DNA of 64,000 nucleotides from CBDAPI01 sp965248635 (GCA_965248635.1 OZ252114.1:992001-1056000); one strand, 5' to 3'; numbered from the stretch's first letter, positions 17,858-27,474 are shown. The notes: a model not told the origin generated them from the letters alone. Numbers and translations are program-made.

Positions 17858-19474
17858 ATGCGAAATCGATTGCCCCTGATTCTGTTTGTTCTGGTGCTCG
17901 CAGCCTCGGTGCTGGGGGGCCTTGTCGGTGACCGGGTGAGGGCCGGGTCATCGACGCGCGAGGCCGAAAAACTGATCCTGAGATTCAGCGAGGTGCTGGC
18001 GCTGATCGAGTCCTCCCACGCCCGCGAGGTGTCCCCGGAGACCATGGTCGAGAACGCCATCCAGGGCCTGCTGAGGACGCTCGATCCCCACAGCTCCTTT
18101 TTTGCAACCCCCGACTACAGCCGTCTCCAGGAAGAGCAGCGTGGGAAATACTACGGGCTGGGAATCACGATTCGGGCCGAAGCCCCCGGGAGTGGCCGTG
18201 TACTGGTGGTCGAACCCCCCGTTCCCGGAACACCGGCCTACAGGGCCGGGATGAAAGCCGGGGACGTGATCTCCGAGATCAGGGGGGAGCCCATTGAAGA
18301 CTGGGACGTGAATGAGGATGTTATCCCCCAGTTGAAGGGGCCCAGAGGGACCACCGTTGACATCACAGTGGAGCGCGCCGGGGAGACGCAGCCCCTGCAC
18401 TTCGCCATCGAACGAGATGAGATTCCGCTCTACACCATTAAGTACGCTTTTCAGGTTCAACCCGGAGTGGGGTACATTCGCATCGATAAGTTTTCGGAGA
18501 CCACTCGCGCTGAACTCGACAAGGCTCTCCAGGACCTGCGGCAGGCCAAAACGGAGGCGTTGATTTTGGATCTGCGCAGCAATCCCGGAGGAGCATTGAC
18601 GGCGGCTATTGCGGTCGCTGATCGCTTCCTGGAGAAAGACCAGGTGGTCGTCAGCACCCGCAGCCGTGACCAGAGTGAAAACCGACCATTCATAGCCACC
18701 CGGGGGAGCCGGGAGAAGTACCCGATGATTGTTCTCATCGACGAGAACAGCGCCAGTGCCAGCGAAATCGTGGCAGGCGCTCTGCAGGACCACGGCAGGG
18801 CGTTAATCGTCGGGCAGACGAGCTTTGGCAAGGCCCTGGTTCAGACCATCTACCCTCTGGACGGGGGCAAGCGGGGCCTCGCCCTCACAACCGGAAAGTA
18901 CTACACACCCAACGACCGTCTCATCCAGAGAGATTACTCCGACGGGTTTTACAACTATTTCTACAGACCACGGCAAACAGCCCGTATCGGCGAAGAAGGA
19001 CACCTGGAGAAAGGAGCAGAGGGAGGAATCGAGCCCGACGAGTTCGTGAGCCCCAAAACTGCCTCCAGGCTCTTTAGAGACATCGCTCGCAGGGACCTGT
19101 TCTTCAAATTTGCCAGGAAGCTTTGGACTCGGGAGATCGAAACTGGGATCCCCTTCGAGAAGGTTCCGGATGACTACACAAGTCTGCCGTCTCTGGAGAA
19201 AGAGCAGCTGCTCGGGGACACCCGGATCACTCCCGAGGTTCTGGAAGAGTTCAGACTGTACCTGCTTGAGCAAGAACTGGAATTCGAGCAGCAGGAATTT
19301 GAAGAAGATGCTGATATTCTGACCAACCATATCCAGCAGAGAATCTATCTCAAGCTCTTCGGTGATCGAGAGGGCTATCGGATCTCGCTGGACATCGACC
19401 GGCAGGTTCAGCGGGCTCTGGACCTCCTGCCCCGTGCCCGCAGCCTGTTTCAGAAGTCTCTTGCAAGTCGATAG
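17858..19474 (+). CDS. Carboxy-terminal processing protease, S41 family
   Basis: CtpA-type proteases trim or degrade periplasmic proteins using a Ser-Lys dyad. I choose the ATG at 17858, after AGGA, which gives 538 residues with a signal anchor (LPLILFVLVLAASVLGGLVG). Next come an N-terminal helical region with LRTLDPHSSFF, a PDZ domain (about 95-190, GLGITI to DITVERAG) and the protease core with LDLRSNPGG, the nucleophile in ENSASASEI and the lysine in SFGKALVQ. The C-terminal extension (about 375-538) is Glu-rich (QELEFEQQEFEEDAD). It overlaps the next gene by 14 bp, so the two are probably co-transcribed in cell-envelope maintenance. Confidence 0.93.
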   Translation: MRNRLPLILFVLVLAASVLGGLVGDRVRAGSSTREAEKLILRFSEVLALIESSHAREVSPETMVENAIQGLLRTLDPHSSFFATPDYSRLQEEQRGKYYGLGITIRAEAPGSGRVLVVEPPVPGTPAYRAGMKAGDVISEIRGEPIEDWDVNEDVIPQLKGPRGTTVDITVERAGETQPLHFAIERDEIPLYTIKYAFQVQPGVGYIRIDKFSETTRAELDKALQDLRQAKTEALILDLRSNPGGALTAAIAVADRFLEKDQVVVSTRSRDQSENRPFIATRGSREKYPMIVLIDENSASASEIVAGALQDHGRALIVGQTSFGKALVQTIYPLDGGKRGLALTTGKYYTPNDRLIQRDYSDGFYNYFYRPRQTARIGEEGHLEKGAEGGIEPDEFVSPKTASRLFRDIARRDLFFKFARKLWTREIETGIPFEKVPDDYTSLPSLEKEQLLGDTRITPEVLEEFRLYLLEQELEFEQQEFEEDADILTNHIQQRIYLKLFGDREGYRISLDIDRQVQRALDLLPRARSLFQKSLASR

Positions 19475-21155
19475 TCGGCTTGGCGTCTTTGTGCTGCCCT
19501 TTCTGGCTGTTTTTGCCGGGTGTGCCTCCCGTTCTGTCCCTTCCCCCGCTCCCCAGGAAGCGGGGCCTCCGGCCTCGGCCTCTAAAGAGGTCCCTACAGC
19601 TGAGCAGTCGGCAGGGTCTCTGAAAGCCGCCGCATCGATTACAGCGCCCGCACTAGCCGCGACTCCGGCCCTTGCTCCCCCGGCGGATCCCGTCCGGGAA
19701 CTCCTGGAGGACTACGAGCAAAGAATGAACCGAGCGGCACTTCTTTTTGAGGAGGGAAGGAAGGAGGAGGCTCGCAACCATTTCGATGAGATGCTGACGG
19801 ATCTCCGGGAGGCCGGGTTTTCTTTCCAGGAGTATCCCCGGGTTGCCCAGACCTACTACAACCTTCTGGAGCGGATGCAGACCCTGGAAGTGGCGGCTCT
19901 GGTCCAGCCCAACCACGATTTCGTCTCCGAAATGACAGCGACTCCGTTGGACGAAATCATCCGCCACAACATCTTTTCGATTGAAGTCGATCCCGGGCTC
20001 GGAGAGCTTGTGGATGCGGAGCTCAACGCCACCCGGTTCGACATGCCCATGGTAGTCAACAAGCGGGTGCTGCAGTTTCTGGAGTACTATCTGGGGCCCG
20101 GCCGCGAGATTACGGAGCTGGGCCTGAAACGGGCGGGGCGCTATCTGGATTACTTCAGAGAAGTATTCAAACGGGAAGATGTACCACTCGACCTGATCTA
20201 CCTGCCTCACGTGGAAAGCCTATTCAAGCCCACTGCCTACTCCCGTGCCCATGCCGCTGGTGTGTGGCAGTTCGTTTCGGGGACTGCTCGGGCCTACGGC
20301 CTGGAGGTGGGGTGGTGGATCGATGAGCGCAACAGTGTCGAGTTGTCCACGGTGGCAGCAGCCCGCCATCTGCGCGATCTGTACGAGGATTTCGGAGACT
20401 GGTACCTGGCCCTGGCTGCCTACAATGCAGGGCCTGGTAGAGTCCGGCGCAATCTGAGGAAGTACGGGAAGCTGGACTACTGGAACATGGTCGAGCGGAG
20501 GATGCTGCCCCGCGATACCCGCCATTATGTGCCGGCTGTACTGGCCGCGATCCTGATTCACAAGAACCCTGAAACGTACGGGTTTCAGGTGGAGGCCGAT
20601 GAACCACGGCAGTGGGAAAAAGTGAAGGTCACCCATCAGTTTGATCTCAGGGTGATTGCCGAAGCAATCGAGGTGGAGACGGGGACCCTGGAAGAGCTCA
20701 ACCCCGAACTGAGAAGAGGAATCACCCCTTACGTCGACCAGCCTTACGAGCTTCACGTCCCGGTCGGGAAGGCTGATCTGGCCACCCGGCGCATTGCCCG
20801 GATCCCTAAGGAGAAACGTCTCAGGGTTCGTCACTACCGAGTTGAAAAGGGGGACACGCTGTGGCATATTGCGCGTGCAAACCGCACCGGTATCGACGCC
20901 ATTGTCCACGCCAACCGAATTCGAAACCCGAACCATCTACGTCTGGGTCAGAACCTGATCATTCCCATCACGCCCCATAAAGGCGGCGTTGGCAACTCGA
21001 GTCGAGTCTCGAGCGGTTATTACACGGTTCGCCGGGGAGATTCCCTCTATAAGATTGCCCGGCAATTCGGCCTGCCACTACAGCGCCTGACCGATTTGAA
21101 CAATCTCGCCGACCGCAAAGTCATCTACCCGGGTCAACGGCTGCGGCTCAGGTAA
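19461..21155 (+). CDS. Lytic transglycosylase MltD-like lipoprotein with LysM repeats
   Basis: The protein cleaves peptidoglycan glycan strands. I place the start at TTG 19461, since the signal and lipobox LAVFAGC follow at once; this gives 564 residues and a 14-bp overlap with ctpA. After a Pro/Ala-rich linker comes the goose-lysozyme-like SLT domain: YLPHVESLFKPTAYSRAHAA with the catalytic Glu, GVWQFVSGTARAYGL and LALAAYNAGPGRV. At the C-terminus there are two clear LysM domains (RHYRVEKGDTLWHIAR and GYYTVRRGDSLYKIAR) and a weaker LysM-like stretch before them (FDLRVIAEAIEVETGTLEEL). Domain order matches MltD. Confidence 0.93.
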   Translation: MQVDSRLGVFVLPFLAVFAGCASRSVPSPAPQEAGPPASASKEVPTAEQSAGSLKAAASITAPALAATPALAPPADPVRELLEDYEQRMNRAALLFEEGRKEEARNHFDEMLTDLREAGFSFQEYPRVAQTYYNLLERMQTLEVAALVQPNHDFVSEMTATPLDEIIRHNIFSIEVDPGLGELVDAELNATRFDMPMVVNKRVLQFLEYYLGPGREITELGLKRAGRYLDYFREVFKREDVPLDLIYLPHVESLFKPTAYSRAHAAGVWQFVSGTARAYGLEVGWWIDERNSVELSTVAAARHLRDLYEDFGDWYLALAAYNAGPGRVRRNLRKYGKLDYWNMVERRMLPRDTRHYVPAVLAAILIHKNPETYGFQVEADEPRQWEKVKVTHQFDLRVIAEAIEVETGTLEELNPELRRGITPYVDQPYELHVPVGKADLATRRIARIPKEKRLRVRHYRVEKGDTLWHIARANRTGIDAIVHANRIRNPNHLRLGQNLIIPITPHKGGVGNSSRVSSGYYTVRRGDSLYKIARQFGLPLQRLTDLNNLADRKVIYPGQRLRLR

Positions 21156-21159
21156 TCGG

Positions 21160-21187
21160 TTCCTCGTTCCACGTTCCACGTTCCACA
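21160..21187. repeat. Four tandem heptamers, TTCCNCG type
   Basis: TTCCTCG, TTCCACG, TTCCACG, TTCCACA follow one another between the transglycosylase gene and the aminotransferase gene. Shorter relatives occur after the SDR gene (about 28437-28452, GTTCCACGTTCCAC) and near 63249. The purine-rich complement (CGNGGAA) is like the heptamers inside the 5' end of the SDR gene at 27689. Confidence 0.6.
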
Positions 21188-21243
21188 TCGTCTCGTCGTT
21201 CGATATAATCCCGGGGATTGACAACCGAGAGGTATACATTCTG

Positions 21244-22422
21244 ATGAAATTTGCAAAAAGACTGGGAGGAATTACTACCTCTCCAACCATTGCCGTCATG
21301 CAGGAAGCCCAGCGGCTGAAAGCCCAGGGAATTGACGTGATTGAGCTGGGTTCCGGAGAACCCGACTTCCCCACTCCGGACCCGATCAAAGCCGCGGCCG
21401 TGGCCGCGATTCAGGAGGATTTTACGAAGTACACTCCGGCTATCGGCATCGCCGAGCTCAGGAGAGGGGTCGCTGAGCACTTCAACAACACCTGGGGCTC
21501 GTATTTCCAGGCGGCTCATGTGGCTCTCTCCTCGGGAGCCAAGCACACCATTCACAACCTCTGCATGAGCTGTTTTGAGGCGGGTGACGAGGTTCTCATC
21601 CCGGCCCCCTACTGGGTCACTTTTCCGGAGGTCGTCAAGGTAACGGAGGCCGAGCCCCGAATCATCGAAACTCGCGAGGAGGACAACTTCGAGCTGCGGC
21701 CGGAAGTGATAGAGGAGGCGATCGGGCCTCGAACCAGAGGGTTGATTCTGAACACGCCCAACAATCCGACGGGTGCCGTCATCCCTCGGGCGGCCATGGA
21801 GGAGATCTATCGGATCTGTAAAGAGCACTCGGTCTTGCTTTTGTCGGATGAGACCTATGAATACTTTGTCTACGATGGTCACCAGCACTTTTCGATCGCG
21901 GCCATGGCGGCTCCCGATGATCCTTTCTTTGCCCTGGTCGGATCCTTTTCCAAAACTTACTCGATGACGGGCTGGAGAGTAGGATACTGCGTTACAGCGG
22001 CGGATCGGATCAAGAAACTGGCTGACTACCAGAGCCACGAATCAGGAAATCCCGCCTCCATCTCGCAGCGGGCCGCCCTGGCAGCGCTGTCGATCGATTC
22101 CTCGGTGATTGCAGAGATGACCGAGGAGTATCGGCACCGGCGGGAGCTGGTTCTGGAGAAGGTGGAAGGCATCCCGGGGTTCTCCTGCGTTCGGCCGAAC
22201 GGAGCCTTCTACGCCTATCCAAATGTCTCCGAGGCAATGCGACTGACAGGCTGCGAGACCTCCGTCGATTTTTCTAGGCTTCTGATCAAGGAGGCCAGGG
22301 TCGCGACCGTCCCCGGGTCCGCCTTCGGGACGGAAGGGTACATCCGCCTCTCCTACGCTACCTCCCGAGAAAACCTGAGAGAGGGGCTATCCCGGATCAA
22401 GCAGCTGGTGGAACAGGCCTAG
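21244..22422 (+). CDS. Class I/II aminotransferase, aspartate aminotransferase-like
   Basis: The 392-residue PLP enzyme matches the aspartate aminotransferase Ib group: ELGSGEPDFPTP at the N-terminus, ALSSGAKHTIHN, NTPNNPTGAV (substrate/PLP contact), LSDETYEYFVYDG with the PLP Asp and Tyr, and the Schiff-base lysine in SFSKTYSMTGWRVGY. The C-terminus has the substrate Arg in YIRLSYATS. It transfers amino groups between aspartate or a related amino acid and 2-oxoglutarate in the cytoplasm; substrate range is inferred. It stands alone as a transcription unit after the MltD-like gene. Confidence 0.93.
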   Translation: MKFAKRLGGITTSPTIAVMQEAQRLKAQGIDVIELGSGEPDFPTPDPIKAAAVAAIQEDFTKYTPAIGIAELRRGVAEHFNNTWGSYFQAAHVALSSGAKHTIHNLCMSCFEAGDEVLIPAPYWVTFPEVVKVTEAEPRIIETREEDNFELRPEVIEEAIGPRTRGLILNTPNNPTGAVIPRAAMEEIYRICKEHSVLLLSDETYEYFVYDGHQHFSIAAMAAPDDPFFALVGSFSKTYSMTGWRVGYCVTAADRIKKLADYQSHESGNPASISQRAALAALSIDSSVIAEMTEEYRHRRELVLEKVEGIPGFSCVRPNGAFYAYPNVSEAMRLTGCETSVDFSRLLIKEARVATVPGSAFGTEGYIRLSYATSRENLREGLSRIKQLVEQA

Positions 22423-22436
22423 GAAGTTCTACGTTG

Positions 22437-22454
22437 CGCGCTCATTAAAGCGCG
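22437..22454. terminator. Possible terminator hairpin after aminotransferase gene
   Basis: CGCGCT and AGCGCG form a 6-bp GC-rich stem around a CATTAA loop, 15 bp after the stop, between convergent genes. No strong T-tract follows, so the call rests on position and stem only. Confidence 0.35.
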
Positions 22455-22491
22455 TGTTGGATTTGGTACGGACGCCAGCGAATCTGCAATC

Positions 22492-23817
22492 TCAATTCTG
22501 GTCCGCGCGCCCGGGAATCACGGGAAGAGCCGTCAGGGTCGGAACCGTTGTTTGCCGGAGAGTTACAGCGGAGAGAGGCTGGTCGCTGGTCACTGTCATA
22601 CTCCCCCTGAAATCGATTCCATCGCCCCCCAGCGCCTGAAATAACTGTGATGCGAAGCGGGGCAGGTGCTGGCCGCTGTCCAGCGGTAATTGGGTCGCTT
22701 CCACCAGCTCGAAGTCCTGGTCGTAGAGGGAAAGCGTGACCTGGTTCTGCGCCGTGGAGGGAGACGGTTCACCGTCGCTGCTCACATTGACAATGGCCAC
22801 GCCCGTGTCTGACACACCTGAGACCACCTGTACCGACAGACTGAAATCCAGAATCGGGCTGGAGGAAGGCACACCGCTGTCAAACAGCGTCTGCAAGGCT
22901 CCTCCGTCTCCCGGATCAACCAGGAAACTGAAGACGGCGACGCCGCCTACCGCGGGCCCGGTTGTGACTCGCACGTAACCCGGTGAAAGCTCTCCCAGCC
23001 CCCGCAATCCCAGCTCGATCGAGGCCCCCTGCGAAAGTTCCAGCTCCATCGAATCCCCCACCACGGGATCGCCCTGGGAGGGCTCGATCCGCACCGCCAT
23101 GGGGTTGCCGGAAGACGCGAAGATCTCGGCCAGCAGAGAGGTAGCTGCGCCGGGGTTCACAAAGATTAGGTCGGTGTTAAAGGTACACGGTCCGGTGGTC
23201 CCGATGCCGATCTGGGGATAGTAAAAGACGACGATTTCGTTCTCACCCTCGGAAATGACAACTTCGTTGGTACTGATCGCATCGCCGCTTTCCTTTTCAT
23301 CATTGTTCCCGGCATTGGCGGCCACCCGGAACGTCACTGCTCCGTCGCCGGCGGGGGGCGCTGTCCACCGAAAATCGACCTGTCCGGAAGGCAAAGGCTC
23401 TTCGTGAGTGAGAAAAGTGACATCACCCGCCTGGACGGTGGTCAAGCCGGGGGTAATGGGTTCCAGGCTACCGGCTTGCGTCTCATCCTCGAAAAAAGCG
23501 GTCAACTGCAAGCCGAACACCCGATTTGTGCCCGGCAGCACGAACTGCATGCCCGTGATCAGTAACCCGATTTCGTAACTCTGTCCGGGTACATACTCGA
23601 GGGGAACATTCTGGAAGGTTACCGTTCCCAGTTCGTTCAGCGTGCTTCCCATGGCAATGCTGTGGCAGAATTGGTTGGCGCAGATGGCGGGGTCCTGAAG
23701 AATGGTTCCGCCATCGGGCTCAAAGGGGATCTCGTTGCCCGCCTTCTTGGCTGGCAGTATCACCATAAAGGCCGCAAATGCGGCAAACATGACAAGTAGA
23801 AGTGCTTCTGTTTTCAT
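22492..23817 (-). CDS. Secreted protein with Reelin-like/choice-of-anchor V domain
   Basis: The 441-residue product starts with a hydrophobic signal (ALLLVMFAAFAAFMVILPA). Residues about 35-195 look like a Reeler/choice-of-anchor V domain: CANQFCHSI, YEIGLLITGMQF, VDFRWTAPPAGDGAVTFRVAANAGNNDEKESGD. The remaining part is two beta-sandwich modules of the type PCTFNTDLIFVNPGAATSLL and SDTGVAIVNVSSDGEPS. These C-terminal modules resemble those of the protein encoded at 26197-27474. It is probably an extracellular or surface structural protein. No enzymatic motif is seen. Confidence 0.75.
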   Translation of the reverse strand: MKTEALLLVMFAAFAAFMVILPAKKAGNEIPFEPDGGTILQDPAICANQFCHSIAMGSTLNELGTVTFQNVPLEYVPGQSYEIGLLITGMQFVLPGTNRVFGLQLTAFFEDETQAGSLEPITPGLTTVQAGDVTFLTHEEPLPSGQVDFRWTAPPAGDGAVTFRVAANAGNNDEKESGDAISTNEVVISEGENEIVVFYYPQIGIGTTGPCTFNTDLIFVNPGAATSLLAEIFASSGNPMAVRIEPSQGDPVVGDSMELELSQGASIELGLRGLGELSPGYVRVTTGPAVGGVAVFSFLVDPGDGGALQTLFDSGVPSSSPILDFSLSVQVVSGVSDTGVAIVNVSSDGEPSPSTAQNQVTLSLYDQDFELVEATQLPLDSGQHLPRFASQLFQALGGDGIDFRGSMTVTSDQPLSAVTLRQTTVPTLTALPVIPGRADQN

Positions 23818-23922
23818 TCCTCGCGGGGCTCCCCGTCTGGCACACTTTACCTCATACGTTCTGGGAGCCTTTGCGACTGCGCTTCTGGAATCTGAAATCG
23901 TCTTCGATTATATATTCCGACA

Positions 23923-24690
23923 ATGCCAGTCTCTCCGCCTCAGGAACATGACAACATCTCTGTGATCCTGGTCGGAACTCTGAATCCGGGTAACGTGGGG
24001 TCCATTGCCAGGATCATGAAGAACATGGGTTTTCGCAGCCTCAAGCTGGTGGCCGTGAAGACGCCTGAGGACCAGGAATGCCGGATGATGGCCGGACGAG
24101 CCTTCGACCTGGTCGCAGACGCCCGCCGGTTCACCAGTCTAGGCAAGGCTGCGGGTGGTGAGCAGGTTCTTTTCGCGACGACTTCCGGTCGAGACCGGCG
24201 GGAGCGCCGCGAATCGATCAGTCCCCGAGAGGCGGCCCGGCTCATTGGCGAGTACTCTTTGAGGAATCGGGTCGGGCTCGTGTTCGGCCCGGAGCGATCA
24301 GGGTTAACGGAAGGGCAGCTTGCCCGCTGCCAGTTTCGTGTCTCCATCCCCGCCAACCCAGAACATCCGGTCCTCAATATCTCCAAGGCCGCAACCATTC
24401 TTCTGTACGAGATCGCTCAGCTCTCCTCGCCGCCCCTGCAAGAGCGCAGAGAGCAGGTTTCCGTGGCCGAACGGGAGCGCTTCTATGAGGATCTGAAAAA
24501 AGTCCTGATTGAAATTGGCTTCCTGAGTCAGTCCAATCCGGACCATGTCCTGAACGCCATTCGAGGCATCCTGGACCAGCCCGATCTGACCGAGCGTGAT
24601 CTGAAGATCCTCCGCGGAATTGTGGGGCAAATCGACTGGTACGTACGGGAAGGCCGGCTGCGACCGCCCGGAGACATTCTGAAGCCCTAG
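23923..24690 (+). CDS. trmJ: tRNA (cytidine/uridine-2'-O)-methyltransferase TrmJ-like
   Basis: The 255-residue SPOUT enzyme methylates ribose 2'-O of a tRNA wobble-region residue (position 32 in E. coli TrmJ). It has the N-terminal motif VILVGTLNPGNVGSIARIMKN, the knot residues GLVFGPERSGL and the SAM-binding VSIPANPEHPVLNISKA with the final NLS-type element. The C-terminal helical extension fits TrmJ rather than TrmL. A second ATG (at 23947, in NISVILV context) is less likely. A TATATT box precedes the start closely. Whether it methylates C32, U32 or another site is not decidable. Confidence 0.88.
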   Translation: MPVSPPQEHDNISVILVGTLNPGNVGSIARIMKNMGFRSLKLVAVKTPEDQECRMMAGRAFDLVADARRFTSLGKAAGGEQVLFATTSGRDRRERRESISPREAARLIGEYSLRNRVGLVFGPERSGLTEGQLARCQFRVSIPANPEHPVLNISKAATILLYEIAQLSSPPLQERREQVSVAERERFYEDLKKVLIEIGFLSQSNPDHVLNAIRGILDQPDLTERDLKILRGIVGQIDWYVREGRLRPPGDILKP

Positions 24691-24711
24691 TAGGAGAACC
24701 CTCCGTAGTCC

Positions 24712-24793
24712 GATCCCAGAGTGGGAGGAGCCTCGGGGAGGCGGACGTTTAAATTCCCGGACGCAGCCCCGAGGCTCCTCCCACTCTGGGATC
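24712..24793. repeat. Dispersed palindromic repeat, copy 3 (27-bp perfect stem)
   Basis: Arms 24712-24738 and 24767-24793 are perfectly complementary over 27 bp. The loop contains CGTTTAAATTCCCGG. Located between the convergent trmJ and DUF1015 genes, so it could end transcription from both sides. Stem sequence differs from the other copies yet stays complementary. Confidence 0.9.
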
Positions 24794-24914
24794 TCTTCGC
24801 CACGTCTGATGTCTCCTAGCACCGGAGTTTCCCCTTCCAGTCATAGGCGGTGCCATATCCCGAGTCGAGTTTGGGCTCCTCTGAGTTTGAGGCGAGCCGC
24901 GTTGTCGATCCCGG

Positions 24915-26189
24915 TCATGGGGCCTTGCTGATGACCATTTTAGAGAAAACCAGCCCGGTAAGTAATTTGGGAAAGAAATCGGTCGACTTCTGGGGCATCA
25001 TAACTCCTTCATCAGAGCAGCGCCTCACCTGGTCCAGGGTGGTAGGACGGAGCAGGAAAGCAAGCGAGTAGACTCCTGACTCGACACCTTTGGCCAGCCT
25101 GTCAGCATCCCGAAAGTAGTCCACGTGACTCTGGGCCGCCAGCTCCGCCCTTCCGATACCGACCAGGGGTTCCAGGATCCCATGGTGGAGCAGGTTGACG
25201 TCGAGATCCGATAAAGTCGGGGGAAGCCCCCGCAGGCCGGCCGGCAAACCTTCCCGGGGCCTCAGAGAGTAAGCCCTGAGTGGCCGGCCACTGATCATTC
25301 CAAGTGTCCGGCTGCTCCCATCCAGAACCCCGCGCAGCTCTTCCAGGGAACTTTGCGGGTGCACCTCGAATTCAGAGGCCAGGGCACTCAGGAACTCTTC
25401 CAAATTGAAATCAACCAGATCTCTCAGGGCCCGATGAGTCGGGAGAATTCTGAGTCCCGGACTCTCCATGTTGAAGAGTGCCATCATCCGCTTATCGAAG
25501 CTCTCCACAGCCCCCGGTTCCCATCCCTTCTCCTCGCACTCCTGCCTGAAATGGACGGCTGTCTGAAAGCGGTGGTGGCCATCGGCGATGTAAAAAGTAA
25601 GGGGCTCCAGGATTTCATTCAGCTCCTCCTGAATCCTGTGCTTCTCGATTCTCCACAGCCGGTGGCGAAAATCGGAGTCATCGGCGACGTCAATTCCCGG
25701 AGGTCCCCCGGCCATCACCTCCGCCAGAAGCAGGTCGGTGTGGCGGGCCGGTTCCTGATACAGCGAGAAAATCAGTCCGTCATTGACCTCCGTCTCGCGC
25801 AGAAGGTGGAGTCGATCCTGAAGCGGGCCCGACATCGTCTTCTCGTGGCCCTTGATCGAGGCCGCCGCCTCCCGAATCGAGACCAGCCCAACGACACCGG
25901 TCCGTTCGTATTCCTGGTCTTCCCAGGTATAGGACTGCTGATAGGCGTACAGGGAGGGCTCCTCATCGCGCCGAAGAGCCCCCTGCGAAATCCAGCTTCC
26001 CAGGGCGCGGCCGGCCGCCTCGTAATCGCTGTTCACGATTACATGGGCCACATTGAAGGGACTTCGATCCAGGTATCTCCGACGCAGGGAGTCGGAGATC
26101 TTGTCATAGGGCTGAGTTACGAGATCGTCCAGATTCCCCACCATCTGTGGGTCAAATCGGTGACCTCGAAAAGCGTACAGTCTGGGCAT
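24915..26189 (-). CDS. DUF1015 family protein
   Basis: The start is taken at ATG 26189 (MPRLYAFRGHRFDPQMVGNL), 7 bases after the stop of the upstream gene, giving 424 residues. DUF1015 signatures are visible: VTQPYDKIS near the N-terminus, PFNVAHVIVN, the Y-A-Y-QQ stretch (LYAYQQSYTWEDQEY), RTGVVGLVSI, SGPLQDRLHLL and the strongly conserved FYIADGHHRFQTAVHF. The C-terminal region ends RRCSDEGVMMPQKSTDFFPK, also typical. The family is cytoplasmic and sometimes named SerC-linked; its reaction is not established. No signal peptide. Likely co-transcribed with the secreted-protein gene at 26197. Confidence 0.88.
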   Translation of the reverse strand: MPRLYAFRGHRFDPQMVGNLDDLVTQPYDKISDSLRRRYLDRSPFNVAHVIVNSDYEAAGRALGSWISQGALRRDEEPSLYAYQQSYTWEDQEYERTGVVGLVSIREAAASIKGHEKTMSGPLQDRLHLLRETEVNDGLIFSLYQEPARHTDLLLAEVMAGGPPGIDVADDSDFRHRLWRIEKHRIQEELNEILEPLTFYIADGHHRFQTAVHFRQECEEKGWEPGAVESFDKRMMALFNMESPGLRILPTHRALRDLVDFNLEEFLSALASEFEVHPQSSLEELRGVLDGSSRTLGMISGRPLRAYSLRPREGLPAGLRGLPPTLSDLDVNLLHHGILEPLVGIGRAELAAQSHVDYFRDADRLAKGVESGVYSLAFLLRPTTLDQVRRCSDEGVMMPQKSTDFFPKLLTGLVFSKMVISKAP

Positions 26190-26196
26190 TGGGTGC

Positions 26197-27474
26197 TCAT
26201 TGTGCCACCTGGAGGCTGGCACTGACCAGTGCGGAGAGCGTGCGAATCACGGTAGCTGCCACCGGAACATCACTCTTGATCAGAATGGACCCGGTGAAAT
26301 TGGGAGGAGCCCCGGGAAACAGGCCGGGCACAAAAGCGGCCATGTGCGTTCCGGGTTCCATCTGGGTCTGGAAGAGCCCGAACACCTCGCTTTCGGTGTT
26401 GACGAGCTGCATGTCAATCGAAGCGGTGGAGTCCCCTGTGTTGGCCAGAGCAACTCCAGTGTCGACGGAACCGAGCTCGGCGAGGACCACAGTGGCACTC
26501 TGAAAGGTCGCTCCCTGGGTTCCCGCAACACCGGCTTCCAGGGTGGGTGCTCCTGCTCCGTCCAGAATCTGAAAGATGGCTGTGCTCTGAACCGGCACAC
26601 CGGCCGTTACGATCGCATACCCCTGGACGACCGGATCGGAGGTTCCCGGAGTCGTCAAGACTACCGATCCTCCCGGTACGATCGAAAAACCATTCGCCAC
26701 GCCCTCATCTGTGGCTGGAGCTGACCCACTTCCGCCGGCCAGTTCCAGATCCATCTCACCTCCGTCCGGCGCAAACAGCGTCAGGGCAACCTGTCCCTCG
26801 GCAGTCGAGTCGGTCAGATTGGTCACCACGATGATGGTTCGCAGCGCGGCGCTGCCCAGAGCTGCGTCACCGATCTGGGGGATGGCACTCGCGAAATCGG
26901 GGCGTGTCTGGTAGGCGAAGGAGAAGTCGATCACCCGCTCCTCGAGTTGTGAGGAACTGTAAGCGATTGTGACCTTGGAAATGGGTGGACCGCTGGTTAC
27001 CTGGATGCCGAAAAAGACTCCTTGAGCGACATCGATTTCAGGTGACTGGAAGGTTCCCAGCAGCCGTCCGGCTGGGTCATAGGCCTTCAATTCGGCGGTC
27101 ACGCCTGCTCCGCCGTTCCCAAGACTGAAGGCGGCTTCCGTGACGGGGTATGCAAAGTCGAAAATCAGCAGGGGTGACGGGTCCCCTCCGGCGGGTGTCT
27201 CTGCGCACGTCCGGTTCTGCAGAAAGTTCCCCAAGCCCACGAGAGGAACGAAAATCTGATGCACGATGGGCGAGAAGCCGCCATCACTGCCGATTCCGAT
27301 CCCCCAGTTCCGAAAGTGATCGGCAGAGCTGCACTTAGGGCGGCCCGCAAAGTCGAGTACTACGCGGTCGGGCGCCAGCTGGCTTTCTTCGGTGACTTCA
27401 ATAACTTCTGCCCTGGTCAGTCCAATCGAAAGAAGGGCTGTCATCAAAACCAGGCCCGATCTGAAAACTCTCAT
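26197..27474 (-). CDS. Secreted beta-sandwich protein, paralogous C-terminus to 22492-23817
   Basis: The 425-residue product has a signal peptide (FRSGLVLMTALLSIGLTRA). An N-terminal domain (about 20-190) resembles a choice-of-anchor lectin-like fold: VVLDFAGRPKCSSADHF, LLIFDFAYPVTEAAFSLGN, VTIAYSSSQLEERVIDFSF. The C-terminal half contains modules of the same type as in the protein at 22492 (TIIVVTNLTDSTAEGQVAL, VDTGVALANTGDSTASIDM, FTGSILIKSDVPVAATVIR). It may be an adhesin or matrix protein. Function is unknown. Confidence 0.7.
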   Translation of the reverse strand: MRVFRSGLVLMTALLSIGLTRAEVIEVTEESQLAPDRVVLDFAGRPKCSSADHFRNWGIGIGSDGGFSPIVHQIFVPLVGLGNFLQNRTCAETPAGGDPSPLLIFDFAYPVTEAAFSLGNGGAGVTAELKAYDPAGRLLGTFQSPEIDVAQGVFFGIQVTSGPPISKVTIAYSSSQLEERVIDFSFAYQTRPDFASAIPQIGDAALGSAALRTIIVVTNLTDSTAEGQVALTLFAPDGGEMDLELAGGSGSAPATDEGVANGFSIVPGGSVVLTTPGTSDPVVQGYAIVTAGVPVQSTAIFQILDGAGAPTLEAGVAGTQGATFQSATVVLAELGSVDTGVALANTGDSTASIDMQLVNTESEVFGLFQTQMEPGTHMAAFVPGLFPGAPPNFTGSILIKSDVPVAATVIRTLSALVSASLQVAQ

